Positions 63,355 through 64,000 of a DNA stretch of 64,000 nt are shown piece by piece. Position numbers and translations under genes: made by a program. The first letter of the stretch is position 1; each line of letters opens with the position of its first letter. The notes beneath the pieces are model-generated. The model did no database searches and was not told where the DNA came from. It saw only the letters and a list, made by a program, of their open reading frames with translations. Origin of the DNA: Oncomelania hupensis (Eukaryota; Mollusca; Gastropoda; Littorinimorpha; Pomatiopsidae). Where the stretch lies: contig CM072526.1 of assembly GCA_036898135.1 (NCBI GenBank), positions 54,567,821-54,631,820 on the forward strand. The letters run 5' to 3'.

Positions 63355-64000
63355 ACATGTTGACATTAGACAGTGTTAGGACTACGTTACGTTGCATAAT
63401 AAGATGACATTAGACAGTGTTAGGACGACGTGATGTTGCATAATAAGATGACATTAGACAGTGTTAGGACTACGTCACGTTGCATTATAAGATGACTTTA
63501 GGCAACATTAGGATCACGTGACGTTGCATTATAAGATGACATTAGACAGTGTTAGGACTACATGAGGTTGCATTATAAGATGACATTAGACTGTTAGGAC
63601 TACGTCACGTTGCATTATAAGATGACATTAGACAACATTAGGATCACCTGACATTGCATTATAAGATGACATTAGACAGTGTTAGGACTACGTCACGTTG
63701 CATTATAAGATGACATTAGACAGCATTAGGATCACGTGACATTGCATTATAAGATGACATTAGACAGTGCTAGGACTTCATGACATTGAAGTATAAGATG
63801 ACATTAGACAGCGTTAGGTCAATGTGACATTGCACTATAAGATGACATTAGACAGCGTTAAGAGTACGTGACATTGCACTATAGGATGAAATTAGACAGC
63901 GTTAGGACTGCGTGACATTGCACTATAAGATGACATTAGACAGTGTTAGGACTACGTGACATTGCACTATAAGATGAAATTAGACAGTGTTAGGACTGCG
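63355..64000 (+). repeat. 44-bp minisatellite in intron 24, running off the window
   Basis: The unit is TTAGACAGTGTTAGGACTAC then GTGACATTGCATTATAAGATGACA, about 14 copies to the window edge. Confidence 0.95.

Overview
The window is eukaryotic. It contains one split host gene with GT-AG introns, dense microsatellites and minisatellites, and several classes of transposable element. No bacterial-style operons, tRNA or rRNA genes were found. The repeat mix (DIRS retrotransposon, CR1/Jockey-like, RTE-like and RNase-H-bearing LINEs, TTAA-flanked elements and hAT-like elements with 6-bp duplications) and the intron-rich gene suggest a marine invertebrate. A lophotrochozoan, perhaps a gastropod mollusc, is my best guess, and that placement is inference.

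The host gene is a Niemann-Pick C1 (NPC1) orthologue on the + strand. I could place 24 coding exons from the start codon at 17469 to 62326. Codon phase is kept across every junction and the exons give 1209 codons. They cover the signal peptide, the N-terminal sterol-binding domain, TM1, the cytosolic linker, the middle luminal domain, the sterol-sensing domain, the Cys-rich luminal domain and the first part of the C-terminal membrane bundle. The last roughly 70-100 codons, including the expected lysosomal sorting tail, lie beyond 64000.

Layout: 1-17.3 kb is intergenic and repeat-rich. It holds a 2.3-kb direct duplication, LINE fragments, a SINE-like family with a clean 13-bp target duplication, a tRNA-like SINE and long microsatellites. 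From 17.3 to 62.3 kb is NPC1. Most of its introns carry a private minisatellite, and several arrays begin or end on a splice site and have copied that site many times. Intron 17 (10.6 kb) is largely a 35-bp satellite. A structurally clear 5.09-kb DIRS element (50065-55150) is inserted in it, with 185-bp inverted terminal repeats, an internal complementary region and no target-site duplication. From 62.3 to 64 kb is the start of intron 24, all tandem repeat.

The points most worth following up are: amplified splice sites in NPC1 introns, including one array that offers an in-frame 43-residue extension just before the sterol-sensing domain; the DIRS element, with an apparent T-run frameshift between its two ORFs and no complete tyrosine recombinase; a group of elements sharing similar termini and 6-bp duplications; and a SINE-like family whose 3' end resembles that of a LINE sitting in NPC1 intron 20.
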